A DNA stretch of 28,914 nt from CAZYBG01 sp964645155 (GTDB taxonomy: Bacteria; Pseudomonadota; Alphaproteobacteria; Rhodobacterales; Rhodobacteraceae), in contig CAZYBG010000035.1 of assembly GCA_964645155.1 (NCBI GenBank), positions 1 to 28,914 of the forward strand. The letters run 5' to 3'. The position numbers were made by a program, and so were the translations under genes. This document shows, piece after piece, positions 18,091 through 26,315 of this stretch (positions are counted from its first letter, which is position 1; each line of letters starts with the position of its first letter). The notes under the pieces were generated by a model. The model had not been told where the DNA came from. It worked only from the letters and a program-made list of their open reading frames with translations, and did no database searches.

Positions 18091-20160
18091 TCACTCCCGC
18101 GGCAGCACCCTCAGCCCCAGTTCCCGCAACTGCTCGTTCGAGGGCTCGGAGGGCGCGCCCATCATCAGGTCCTCGGCGCGCTGGTTCATCGGGAACATGA
18201 TGACCTCGCGGATATTCGCCTCGTCGGCCAGCAGCATCACGATCCGGTCGATCCCCGCCGCGCAGCCGCCATGCGGCGGGGCGCCGTAGCGGAACGCGTT
18301 GACCATGCCGCCGAAGCGCCGCTCGACCTCGTCGCGGCCGTAGCCCGCAAGCTCGAACGCCTTGTACATCACGTCGAGCCGATGGTTGCGGATCGCGCCC
18401 GAGACCAGTTCATAGCCGTTGCAGGCAAGGTCGTACTGGTAGCCGAGCACGGCCAGCGGGTCGCCCTGAAGCGCCGCCATGCCGCCCTGCGGCATCGAGA
18501 ATGGGTTGTGGCTGAAATCGACCTTCCCGGTCTCGGCGTCCTTCTCGTACATCGGGAAGTCCACGATCCAGGCGAAGCGGAACGTGTCGGTCTCGGAGAG
18601 GTTCAGCTCCCGCCCGATCTCGACCCGCGCCTTGGCGGCGACCTTCTCGAACTGCTCGGGCCGGCCGGCGAGGAAGAAGGCCGCGTCGCCGGCCTTCAGC
18701 CCGAGCTGCTGCCGGATCGCCTCGGTCCGCTCGGGGCCGATGTTCTTGGCCAACGGGCCTGCGGCTTCCATCGCGCTCTCGATGATCAGAGCATTCTTGT
18801 ATTCAAGGAAGCCCTCGTCTTTGAAGAATGCCGAGATGAGTTCACGCCCCAAGTCAGTGAGGAATCCGCCTTCGGCAAAGCTGAAGTTACCGGCTTTCGC
18901 TCGATCTTCACCAACCATTCTCACGATGATCTGCTTGCCGGCGCGCGTTCTTCCGTAAGAGGCAGCCATCTTGAGCCGACGGTTGTCCACTTTAGCCATG
19001 AGCTTCTCGATAAGGTCAGCTTGAAACTCTTCTATCGAGGCTTGCATTTCTGCCTTTTTGGCGTTGCTGTCCTCAGCCTCCCGCCAGAAGATGTACCCCA
19101 TCCCCGGCAGCCCTTCCTTCTGGGCGAAGGCGTTCATCCGGTCGCAGAACTTGCGAGACCCGCCGCCCGGCGCCGGGATGGCGCGAATTTCCGTCCCCTC
19201 CTGCTCCAGCAGTTTCGCGAAGATCGCGAAGCCCGAGCCGGCGAAGTGCTCGCTGACCCGGCTCATCCTGATCGGGCAGCGCAGGTCGGGCTTGTCGGTG
19301 CCGTACCAGAGTGCTGCGTCGGCGTAGGAGATGCGGGGCCAGTCAGCATCGACCGTCCGGCCGCCGCCGAATTCCTCGAACACGCCCTGGATCACCGGCT
19401 GGATCGCGGCGAACACGTCCTCCTGCTCGACGAAGCTCATCTCGACGTCGAGCTGGTAGAAGTCGGTGGGCGAGCGGTCGGCGCGGGGGTCCTCGTCGCG
19501 GAAGCAGGGCGCGATCTGGAAATAGCGGTCGAAGCCCGCCACCATGATCAGCTGCTTGAACTGCTGCGGCGCCTGCGGCAGCGCGTAGAACTTGCCGGGA
19601 TGGAGGCGCGAGGGCACGAGGAAGTCGCGCGCCCCCTCGGGCGACGAGGCGGTGATGATCGGCGTCTGGAATTCGGTGAAGCCCGAGGCCCACATCCGGT
19701 CGCGCAGCGACTTCACGACTTTCGAGCGGAGCATGATGTTGCCGTGCAGATGCTCGCGCCGGAGGTCGAGGAAACGGTACCTGAGCCGCGTCTCCTCGGG
19801 ATACTCCTGCTCGCCGAAGACCTGGAGCGGCAGTTCGTCGGCGGCGCCGAGGACGGTCAGCGCGCGCACGAAGACCTCGATCTCGCCGGTCGGGATCTTC
19901 GGGTTCACGAGGCTCGCATCGCGCGCCTTCACCTCGCCGTCGATCCTGATGCACCATTCGCTGCGCACGCGCTCCACGTCCTTGAAGGCCGGGCTGTCGG
20001 GGTCGGCCAGCACCTGGGTGATGCCGTAATGGTCGCGCAGGTCGATGAAGAGGATGCCGCCATGGTCGCGCACGCGGTGCACCCAGCCGGCAAGGCGGAC
20101 GGTCTGGCCGACCTGCGCCCGGCTCAGCTCGGCGCAGGTGTGAGTGCGATAGGCATGCAT
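18091..20160 (-). CDS. aspS: Aspartyl-tRNA synthetase with an extra inserted domain
   Basis: This class II synthetase charges tRNA with aspartate. It has the N-terminal anticodon-binding OB domain (about residues 1-115), motif 2 around CFRDEDPRADRSPTDFYQLD (219-238), a bacterial GAD domain and motif 3 near the C-terminus (GCAAGIDRIVMLLADE). His33 in RVRDHGG is the residue associated with non-discriminating AspRS, which also charges tRNA-Asn in bacteria that use GatCAB. The protein is 689 residues, against about 590 usual for the family. The excess is a single block at about residues 366-463, between YIFWREAED and MEAAGPLAKNIGPE, encoded by DNA of much lower GC. All catalytic motifs are intact and the frame is open, so it is probably functional. 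The ATG at 20160 starts MHAYRTHTCAEL, as in the family. Confidence 0.95.
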   Translation of the reverse strand: MHAYRTHTCAELSRAQVGQTVRLAGWVHRVRDHGGILFIDLRDHYGITQVLADPDSPAFKDVERVRSEWCIRIDGEVKARDASLVNPKIPTGEIEVFVRALTVLGAADELPLQVFGEQEYPEETRLRYRFLDLRREHLHGNIMLRSKVVKSLRDRMWASGFTEFQTPIITASSPEGARDFLVPSRLHPGKFYALPQAPQQFKQLIMVAGFDRYFQIAPCFRDEDPRADRSPTDFYQLDVEMSFVEQEDVFAAIQPVIQGVFEEFGGGRTVDADWPRISYADAALWYGTDKPDLRCPIRMSRVSEHFAGSGFAIFAKLLEQEGTEIRAIPAPGGGSRKFCDRMNAFAQKEGLPGMGYIFWREAEDSNAKKAEMQASIEEFQADLIEKLMAKVDNRRLKMAASYGRTRAGKQIIVRMVGEDRAKAGNFSFAEGGFLTDLGRELISAFFKDEGFLEYKNALIIESAMEAAGPLAKNIGPERTEAIRQQLGLKAGDAAFFLAGRPEQFEKVAAKARVEIGRELNLSETDTFRFAWIVDFPMYEKDAETGKVDFSHNPFSMPQGGMAALQGDPLAVLGYQYDLACNGYELVSGAIRNHRLDVMYKAFELAGYGRDEVERRFGGMVNAFRYGAPPHGGCAAGIDRIVMLLADEANIREVIMFPMNQRAEDLMMGAPSEPSNEQLRELGLRVLPRE
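18772..19068 (-). other. In-frame low-GC insertion within aspS (about 98 codons)
   Basis: The 300 bases 18781-19080 have about 52% G+C by hand count (155 of 300), while the adjoining 60 bases 18721-18780 have 70%. Codons rare elsewhere in the window, such as AAA, GAA, AGA, ATA and TTT, are frequent. The encoded segment, about residues 366-463 of AspRS, is hydrophilic. It starts with a helix-like charged stretch (KKAEMQASIEEFQADLIEKL), followed by VDNRRLKMAASYGRTRAGK and a mixed part ending EYKNALIIES. It is inserted in a GAD-domain loop where relatives have only a few residues. It has no intein splice residues (no His-Asn at its end) and no transposase. I do not recognise the domain. Confidence 0.8.
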
Positions 20161-20352
20161 GGTCGGTCGTCCCCGTAGGCGCGTCAGGTTCGCGCCGATA
20201 CACCTTGCGGGCGCGGGGAAGTCAAGTTCCGCCCGGACGGACGGTGCCGGAGGGCTGTCCGCGGACCGTTTCGGGTGCCTGTCCTGCGCGCCAATCCGCA
20301 CGAAAAACAGGAAGCCGATCAATTTCAACGTCCTAAAGGATTTTCAGATTTC

Positions 20353-20367
20353 CGAAAAATATTTTCG
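20353..20367. promoter_or_regulatory. AT-rich palindrome upstream of bhcA, candidate IclR-type (BhcR) operator
   Basis: CGAAAA (20353-20358), ATA, then TTTTCG (20362-20367) form a perfect dyad with a three-base centre. It overlaps a second one, TTTTCGAAAA (20362-20371), and the related half-site TTTTC is at 20341-20345. The A/T-rich cluster stands out in the 272-base aspS-bhcA gap. IclR-family operators commonly look like GGAAA-N3-TTTCC, and the known regulator of bhc genes, BhcR, is of that family. The dyad ends 65 bases before the bhcA ATG. Binding by BhcR is inferred; no bhcR gene lies in the window. The rest of the gap must also hold the divergent aspS promoter, which I could not pinpoint. 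Confidence 0.5.
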
Positions 20368-20432
20368 AAAAAATTGCGACCGCGAGCGGCTTGCGGTATC
20401 CGGCAGTCCAAGGCGCAAGGGAGGCTCCGCAG

Positions 20433-21620
20433 ATGTCCCAGAACCCGGTCTTCATCCCCGGTCCGACCAACATTCCCGACCGGATCCGCAAGGCCTGCGA
20501 CATCGCCACGATCGACCATCGGTCGGCGCGGTTCGGCCGGATCTTCGGCCCCGCGGTCGCCGGCGTGAAGGAGGTGCTGCGGACCGCGGAGGGCGAGGTC
20601 ATCCTGTTTCCGGCGACCGGCACCGCCGGCTGGGAAGCGGCGATCCAGAACACGCTCAGCCCCGGCGACACGGTCCTGGCGGCGCGGCACGGCATGTTCA
20701 GCCACCGCTGGATCGACCTCTGCCGGCGCCACGGGCTGAACGTGGTCCAGATCGACGCGCCCTGGGGCGAAGGCGTCCCGGTCGCCGCGTTCGAGGCGGC
20801 GCTGGCCGAGGATCGCGCGGGTCGGATCAGGGCGGTGCTGGTCACGCACAACGAGACGGCGACCGGCGTGCGGTCGGACGTCGCGGCCGTCCGCCGGGCG
20901 ATGGACCGGGCGGGGCATGGCGCGCTTCTCCTCGTCGACGGGGTCTCCTCGATCGGCTCGATGGACTTCCGGATGGACGACTGGGGCGTCGATATTGCCG
21001 TTACCGGCAGCCAGAAGGGCTTCATGCTGCCGCCCGGCCTCGCCATCCTCGGCGTCAGCCCGAAGGCACTGAAGGCAATGGAGCATGCGACGCTGCCCCG
21101 GGCGTTCTTCGATTTCGCCGAGATGCGCGCCGCGTGCGCGCGCGGCGGCTATCCCTACACGCCCGCCGTCGGCCTCATCAACGGGCTTGCGGAAGCCTGC
21201 GAGATGATCCGCGAGGAGGGGCTCGGGAACGTCATCGCCCGCCACGCCAGGATCGCCGAGGGTGTCCGGCGCGCGGTCGCGGCCTGGGGGTTCCGGCCCT
21301 GCGCGGCGCGGCGCGAGCTCTGTTCGGAGACCGTCACGGCGGTCATGGTTCCCGAGGGTTTCGATGGAACCCGCATTGTCACCCTCGCGGCTGAGAAGTA
21401 CGACGTCGCGCTCGGCGTCGGCCTCGGCGAGGTCGCCGGCAAGGTGTTCCGCATCGGGCATCTCGGAGCGCTGACCGAGGTCATGATGCTCGCGGGGCTC
21501 GCCGCCGCCGAGATGGCGATGGCCGACGCCGGCCTGCCGGTCCGGCTGGGGTCGGGCGTCGCCGCCGCGCAGGACTGGTATCGCCAACCGAAGGAGGCGG
21601 CGGCGCTCGCCGCCGAATGA
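20433..21620 (+). CDS. bhcA: BhcA, L-aspartate:glyoxylate aminotransferase
   Basis: The 395-residue PLP-dependent class V aminotransferase starts the beta-hydroxyaspartate cycle by transferring the amino group of aspartate to glyoxylate, giving glycine and oxaloacetate. It opens SQNPVFIPGPTNIPDRIRKA, and DHRS, TGTAGWEAAIQNTLSPGD and FSHRWIDLCRRHGLNV follow as in BhcA of Paracoccus. The PLP lysine is Lys195 in TGSQKGFMLPPG. Related serine- or alanine-glyoxylate aminotransferases share the fold; the specific call rests on close resemblance and on the following bhcB, bhcC and bhcD. The start at 20433 has AGGGAGG eight bases upstream. It is divergent from aspS and one base ahead of bhcB, so these genes are coupled. 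Confidence 0.93.
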   Translation: MSQNPVFIPGPTNIPDRIRKACDIATIDHRSARFGRIFGPAVAGVKEVLRTAEGEVILFPATGTAGWEAAIQNTLSPGDTVLAARHGMFSHRWIDLCRRHGLNVVQIDAPWGEGVPVAAFEAALAEDRAGRIRAVLVTHNETATGVRSDVAAVRRAMDRAGHGALLLVDGVSSIGSMDFRMDDWGVDIAVTGSQKGFMLPPGLAILGVSPKALKAMEHATLPRAFFDFAEMRAACARGGYPYTPAVGLINGLAEACEMIREEGLGNVIARHARIAEGVRRAVAAWGFRPCAARRELCSETVTAVMVPEGFDGTRIVTLAAEKYDVALGVGLGEVAGKVFRIGHLGALTEVMMLAGLAAAEMAMADAGLPVRLGSGVAAAQDWYRQPKEAAALAAE

Positions 21621-21621
21621 G

Positions 21622-22605
21622 ATGAAAGACGCGCCCGGAATGTACATCCCCACCTACGACGACGTCATCGCCGCGCATGAGCGGATCCGGCCGTACATCC
21701 ATCGCACGCCGGTGCTGACCTCGACCTATCTCGACGAGCTGTCCGGGGCGCAGCTATTCTTCAAGTGCGAGAACTTCCAGAAGGCCGGTGCCTTCAAGGT
21801 GCGGGGCGCGTGCAACGCGGTCTTCGGGCTTTCCGATGCGATGGCGGCGAAGGGGGTGGCGACGCATTCCTCCGGCAACCATGCGCTCTCGCTGTCCTAC
21901 GCTGCGGGCCGTCGCGGCATCCCCTGCCATGTCGTGATGCCGCGTACCGCCCCGCAGGCGAAGAAGGACGCGGTGACGGGCTATGGCGGCCGCATCACCG
22001 AATGCGAGCCCTCGACGTCCTCGCGCGAAGCGGTGTTCGCCGAGGTCCAGGAGGCCACGGGGGCCGAGTTCGTGCACCCCTACAACGACCCCCGCGTGAT
22101 CGCCGGGCAGGGTACGTGCTCGCGCGAGCTGATCGAACAGGTCGCCCAGGTCGGCGGCGGCCTCGACGCCGTGATCGCCCCGATCGGCGGCGGCGGCATG
22201 ATCTCGGGCACCTGCCTGACGCTCGCCGCCATCGCGCCGCAGGTGGCCATCTACGCGGCCGAGCCGCTCAACGCCGATGACGCCTGCCGGAGCTTTAGGG
22301 CCGGCCACATCATCGCCGACGACGCGCCCGACACGGTGGCCGACGGGCTCAAGGTGCCGCTGAAGGAGCTGACGTGGCACTTCGTGAAGAACCACGTCAC
22401 CGACATCCTGACCGCGACCGAGGACGAGATCGTCGAGGCGATGAAGCTCACCTGGAAGCGCATGAAGATCGTGATGGAGCCGTCCTGCGCCGTGCCGCTC
22501 GCCACGATCCTGAAGAACCCCGACGTGTTCCGCGGCAGGCGGGTGGGCGTGATCGTCACCGGCGGTAACGTGGATCTGGACAAGCTGCCCTGGATGAAGG
22601 GGTGA
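21622..22605 (+). CDS. bhcB: BhcB, beta-hydroxyaspartate dehydratase
   Basis: The PLP enzyme (327 residues) of the threonine-dehydratase/serine-racemase fold removes water from erythro-beta-hydroxyaspartate, giving iminosuccinate for BhcD. Visible features are KCENFQKAGAFKVRGACNAV with the PLP lysine (Lys59 from this start), SSGNHALSLSYAA for phosphate and carboxylate binding, and the glycine loop APIGGGGMISGTCL. The C-terminal TGGNVDLDKLPW ends the domain, and there is no regulatory ACT domain, as usual for this branch. The ATG at 21622 sits one base after the bhcA stop (TGAGATG). An ATG six codons later (21640, MYIPTYDD) matches how BhcB of relatives begins and may be the true start. Neither has a strong ribosome-binding site. 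Confidence 0.92.
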   Translation: MKDAPGMYIPTYDDVIAAHERIRPYIHRTPVLTSTYLDELSGAQLFFKCENFQKAGAFKVRGACNAVFGLSDAMAAKGVATHSSGNHALSLSYAAGRRGIPCHVVMPRTAPQAKKDAVTGYGGRITECEPSTSSREAVFAEVQEATGAEFVHPYNDPRVIAGQGTCSRELIEQVAQVGGGLDAVIAPIGGGGMISGTCLTLAAIAPQVAIYAAEPLNADDACRSFRAGHIIADDAPDTVADGLKVPLKELTWHFVKNHVTDILTATEDEIVEAMKLTWKRMKIVMEPSCAVPLATILKNPDVFRGRRVGVIVTGGNVDLDKLPWMKG

Positions 22606-22607
22606 AC

Positions 22608-22628
22608 GGTGCGCAATGAATGCGCACC
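22608..22628 (+). repeat. Inverted repeat in the bhcB-bhcC spacer
   Basis: GGTGCGCA (22608-22615) and TGCGCACC (22621-22628) are perfect eight-base arms around the loop ATGAA; CTACG follows. The element begins two bases after the bhcB stop and ends 10 bases before the GGAGG of bhcC. It resembles short palindromes seen repeatedly between genes in Rhodobacteraceae, but I cannot verify copy number. There is no T run, and the operon continues, so it is unlikely to be a full terminator. Confidence 0.7.
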
Positions 22629-22650
22629 CTACGAGGCTGGAGGAACAGCG

Positions 22651-23814
22651 ATGAACAAGCAGACGCAATTCGAAGGGCTGGAAGTCGGCTACGACATTCC
22701 CGCGCTGCCGGGAATGGACGAGGCCGAGATCCAGACGCCGTGCCTCGTGCTCGACCTCGACGCGCTGGAGCGCAACATCCGCAAGATGGGCGACTACGCG
22801 AAGGCGCACGGCATGCGCCACCGCGTGCATGGCAAGATGCACAAGTCGGTCGACGTGGCGAAACTGCAGGAGAGCCTGGGCGGTGCGGTCGGGGTCTGCT
22901 GCCAGAAGGTCTCGGAGGCCGAGGTCTTCGCTCGCGGCGGCATCAAGGATGTGCTGGTCAGCAATCAGGTCCGCGACCCGGCCAAGATCGACCGGCTGGC
23001 CCGGCTGCCGAAGCTGGGCGCGCGCACCATCGTCTGCGTCGATGACGTGGCGAACGTGGCCGACCTGTCGGCGGCGGCGGTCCGGCACGGCACCACCATC
23101 GAATGCCTGGTGGAGATCGACTGCGGCGCGGGCCGCTGCGGCGTGACCACCACGCCGGCGGTGGTCGAGATCGTGCAGGCGATCGCCGCGGCGCCGGGGC
23201 TGAAGTTCTCGGGCATCCAGGCCTACCAGGGCGCGATGCAGCACATGGACAGCTATGCCGACCGCAAGGCCAAGATCGCCCTCGCGGTCGCGCAGGTGAA
23301 GGATGCCGTGGACACGCTGAAGGCCGAGGGGCTCGACTGCGACATCGTCGGCGGTGGCGGCACCGGCAGCTACTATTTCGAGAGCGCGAGCGGCGTCTAC
23401 AACGAGCTGCAATGCGGGTCCTATGCGTTCATGGATGCCGACTACGGCCGCATCCTCGACAAGGACGGCAGGCGGATCGACCAGGGCGAATGGGAGAATG
23501 CGCTGTTCCTGCTGACCAGCGTGATGAGCCATGCCAAGGCGGACAAGGCGATCGTCGATGCCGGGCTGAAGGCGCAGTCGGTGGATTCGGGGCTTCCTGT
23601 CGTGTTCGGCCGCGACGACGTGACCTACGTGAAATGCTCGGACGAGCACGGCGTGGTGGCGGACCCTGAGGGCGTGCTGAAGGTCGGCGACAAGCTGCGC
23701 CTGGTGCCCGGCCACTGCGACCCGACCTGCAACGTGCATGACTGGTATGTCGGCGTCCGGGGCGGCAAGGTCGAGGTGGTCTGGCCGGTCAGCGCGCGCG
23801 GCAAGGCTTACTGA
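22651..23814 (+). CDS. bhcC: BhcC, beta-hydroxyaspartate aldolase
   Basis: The 387-residue PLP- and metal-dependent aldolase of the D-threonine aldolase/DSD1 family condenses glycine and glyoxylate to beta-hydroxyaspartate, the carbon-carbon bond step of the cycle. The N-terminal alanine-racemase-like barrel carries the PLP lysine at about residue 62 in RVHGKMHKSVDVAKLQ. CQKVSEAEVFARGGIKDVLV and VEIDCGAGRCGV are family motifs, and GGGGTGSYYFE binds the phosphate. The C-terminal beta domain has the metal-binding His and Cys in VPGHCDPTCNVHDWYVG. GGAGG at 22639-22643, seven bases upstream, fixes the ATG at 22651; a GTG at 22609 inside the palindrome is rejected. A large hairpin follows directly after its stop codon. 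Confidence 0.93.
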   Translation: MNKQTQFEGLEVGYDIPALPGMDEAEIQTPCLVLDLDALERNIRKMGDYAKAHGMRHRVHGKMHKSVDVAKLQESLGGAVGVCCQKVSEAEVFARGGIKDVLVSNQVRDPAKIDRLARLPKLGARTIVCVDDVANVADLSAAAVRHGTTIECLVEIDCGAGRCGVTTTPAVVEIVQAIAAAPGLKFSGIQAYQGAMQHMDSYADRKAKIALAVAQVKDAVDTLKAEGLDCDIVGGGGTGSYYFESASGVYNELQCGSYAFMDADYGRILDKDGRRIDQGEWENALFLLTSVMSHAKADKAIVDAGLKAQSVDSGLPVVFGRDDVTYVKCSDEHGVVADPEGVLKVGDKLRLVPGHCDPTCNVHDWYVGVRGGKVEVVWPVSARGKAY

Positions 23815-23854
23815 GCTGTTCGCCATCCCCGCGAAAGCGGCGATGGCGAACGGC
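23815..23854 (+). repeat. Long hairpin with GAAA tetraloop directly after bhcC
   Basis: GTTCGCCATC (23818-23827) is perfectly complementary to GATGGCGAAC (23842-23851). Inside, CCGC and GCGG (23829-23832, 23837-23840) pair around a GAAA loop after one C-C mismatch. Three more outer pairs, one a G-U, extend it to the base after the bhcC stop. The inner core CCGCGAAAGCGG resembles palindromic repeats common between genes in several alphaproteobacteria. No T tract follows, so a role in mRNA stability, processing or partial termination before bhcD is more likely than a full stop. Confidence 0.8.
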
Positions 23855-23922
23855 ACATCACCGAACGACACCCCGGGGGCCGGCGGCGGCCCGCGCCCCA
23901 CCGCCCGACGGAAAGGACCCCC

Positions 23923-24891
23923 ATGTTCATCGTCCCCGAGCGTGTGATCGCCGACCTGGTGACGCCGGAGACCGCCTTCGACGCGGTCGAAGCCGTGTTC
24001 GCCGCGATGGCCTCGGGTGAGGCGAGCAACTTCCCCGTGGTCCGCGAGGCGATCGGGCACGAGGATGCGCTCTACGGCTTCAAGGGCGGTTTCGACCGGC
24101 AGGGCATGGCGCTGGGTCTCAAGGCGGGCGGCTACTGGCCGCACAACCTCGAGCGGCGGGGCATGATCAACCACCAGTCCACCGTGGTCCTGTTCGACCC
24201 CGACACCGGCCGTGTGCGGGCCATGGTCGGCGGGAACCTCCTGACGGCGCTCCGCACCGCGGCGGCCTCGTCGGTCTCGATCAAGCACCTGGCGCGCGCC
24301 GACTCGCGGGTGCTCGGCATGGTGGGGGCGGGCCACCAGTCGCATTTCCAGCTCCGCGCCGCCGCGCGCCAGCGGCCGTTCGAGAAGGTCGTCGCGTGGA
24401 ACTACCACCCCGAGATGCTGCCGAAGCTGGGGCAGACGGCGGCCGAGCTTGGGTTGCCGTTCGAGGCCGTGTCGCTGGAGCGGCTCGGCGCCGAGGCGGA
24501 CGTGATCGTCACCATCACCTCGGCGTTCTCGCCCTCGCTGATGGATGCCCATGTCCGCCCGGGAACGCATCTGGCCTGCATGGGCACCGACACCGCGGGC
24601 AAGCAGGAGGTCGAGGCCGCGCTCCTCGCCCGCGCCACCGTCTTCGCCGACGAGGTGGCGCAGGCGGTCTCGATCGGCGAGGCGCAGCACGCGGTGGCGG
24701 CGGGGCTGATCGCCGCGCGCGACATCACCCCGATCGGCGCGGTCGTCAACGGCAGCCACCCGGGTCGCACTGCAGCCGGCCAGATCACGCTCTTCGACGG
24801 CACCGGTGTCGGCCTGCAGGACCTCGCCGTGGCCGCGGCGGTGGTGGAGCTTGCCCGCGCGCGGGGCGTCGCGATCGAGGTCGAGGTCTGA
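23923..24891 (+). CDS. bhcD: BhcD, iminosuccinate reductase
   Basis: The 322-residue protein of the ornithine cyclodeaminase/mu-crystallin family reduces iminosuccinate to aspartate with NAD(P)H, closing the beta-hydroxyaspartate cycle. The N-terminal substrate region includes FPVVREAIGHEDALYGFKGG and MINHQSTVVLFDPDTG. The Rossmann domain starts at LGMVGAGHQSHFQLRAAA (about residues 128-145), and THLACMGTDTAGKQE and ADEVAQAVSIGEAQHA are also family features. The specific function follows from its position after bhcA, bhcB and bhcC; alone it would only be an ornithine cyclodeaminase-like dehydrogenase. AAAGGA lies about eight bases before the ATG. It ends four bases from the convergent allA stop. 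Confidence 0.92.
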   Translation: MFIVPERVIADLVTPETAFDAVEAVFAAMASGEASNFPVVREAIGHEDALYGFKGGFDRQGMALGLKAGGYWPHNLERRGMINHQSTVVLFDPDTGRVRAMVGGNLLTALRTAAASSVSIKHLARADSRVLGMVGAGHQSHFQLRAAARQRPFEKVVAWNYHPEMLPKLGQTAAELGLPFEAVSLERLGAEADVIVTITSAFSPSLMDAHVRPGTHLACMGTDTAGKQEVEAALLARATVFADEVAQAVSIGEAQHAVAAGLIAARDITPIGAVVNGSHPGRTAAGQITLFDGTGVGLQDLAVAAAVVELARARGVAIEVEV

Positions 24892-24895
24892 GCGG

Positions 24896-25384
24896 TCAGT
24901 CCGCGACGACCTCCCAGGGCATCTCGAACCAGTGCTCCTCGAGGTTGGCGCCCGGCCCGATCCGGTCCACCACCGCGAAGAGGCCCGGCGCGGCGAGCGG
25001 CGTCAGCACGCCATGCCAGGTGCCGCGGCGCAGGTTGACGCCCTGCGCGCCGGAGCTCACGAACGCGCGCGGCGCAGCGGGGCGGCCGCCGGCATCCGGC
25101 GCGACGATCACCAGGAACGGCTGCGCCGTCATCGGCAGGAAGGCCTGGCTGCCCTCGGGGTGCCGCTCGACCATGGCAAGCCGGTGGGGCAGTGCCCGCG
25201 GCTCGGCCAGGAAGACCGAGATCCCCGCCCTCCCATCGCCGAAGTCGAGCCTGGCGCGATCGTGCCAGCGCCCGCAGAGGTCCTGATTGATGATCCGGTC
25301 GGGCGGCCCCGCCGCCTCCAGCACCTCGCCGAACGGCGCGAAGGCTTCGGCGGCGAGGGGCTCGGTGCGGATCAGGCGCGCCAT
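24896..25384 (-). CDS. allA: Ureidoglycolate lyase
   Basis: The 162-residue cupin-like enzyme splits ureidoglycolate into glyoxylate and urea, the last step of ureide breakdown. It begins MARLIRTEPLAAEAFAPFG, the family start. RIINQDLCGRWHDRARLDF, VERHPEGSQAFLPM and GVNLRRGTWHGVLTPL are conserved AllA segments, the last two holding the histidines expected at the active site. The ATG at 25384 gives the family N-terminus; a start 44 codons earlier adds a glycine- and alanine-rich stretch without support. It lies 85 bases after allE on the same strand. Its product glyoxylate is the substrate of the Bhc enzymes encoded on the facing strand only four bases away. Confidence 0.93.
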   Translation of the reverse strand: MARLIRTEPLAAEAFAPFGEVLEAAGPPDRIINQDLCGRWHDRARLDFGDGRAGISVFLAEPRALPHRLAMVERHPEGSQAFLPMTAQPFLVIVAPDAGGRPAAPRAFVSSGAQGVNLRRGTWHGVLTPLAAPGLFAVVDRIGPGANLEEHWFEMPWEVVAD

Positions 25385-25469
25385 CGCGGCAGCCGCAAGG
25401 GGGAGTGGTCCGCGCCCCGCCCCGGCCGTGCCGGAGCCGCCTTGGGCGTAGGTCCCGACCAGAAGCCGC

Positions 25470-26311
<842 letters not shown>

Positions 26312-26315
<4 letters not shown>

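Noticed and set aside
18772..19068. Intein within aspS
   Set aside because: The block lacks Cys/Ser-starting splice block A, block B Thr-x-x-His and a terminal His-Asn, and is shorter than minimal inteins.
18772..19068. Assembly chimera in aspS
   Set aside because: The frame is preserved at both junctions and the insertion is placed precisely in a variable loop, so an artefact is unlikely, although reads should confirm it.
21754..24759. A 1001-codon open frame on the minus strand across bhcB, bhcC and bhcD
   Set aside because: It crosses three recognised genes and their spacer hairpins in antisense, with no family motifs.
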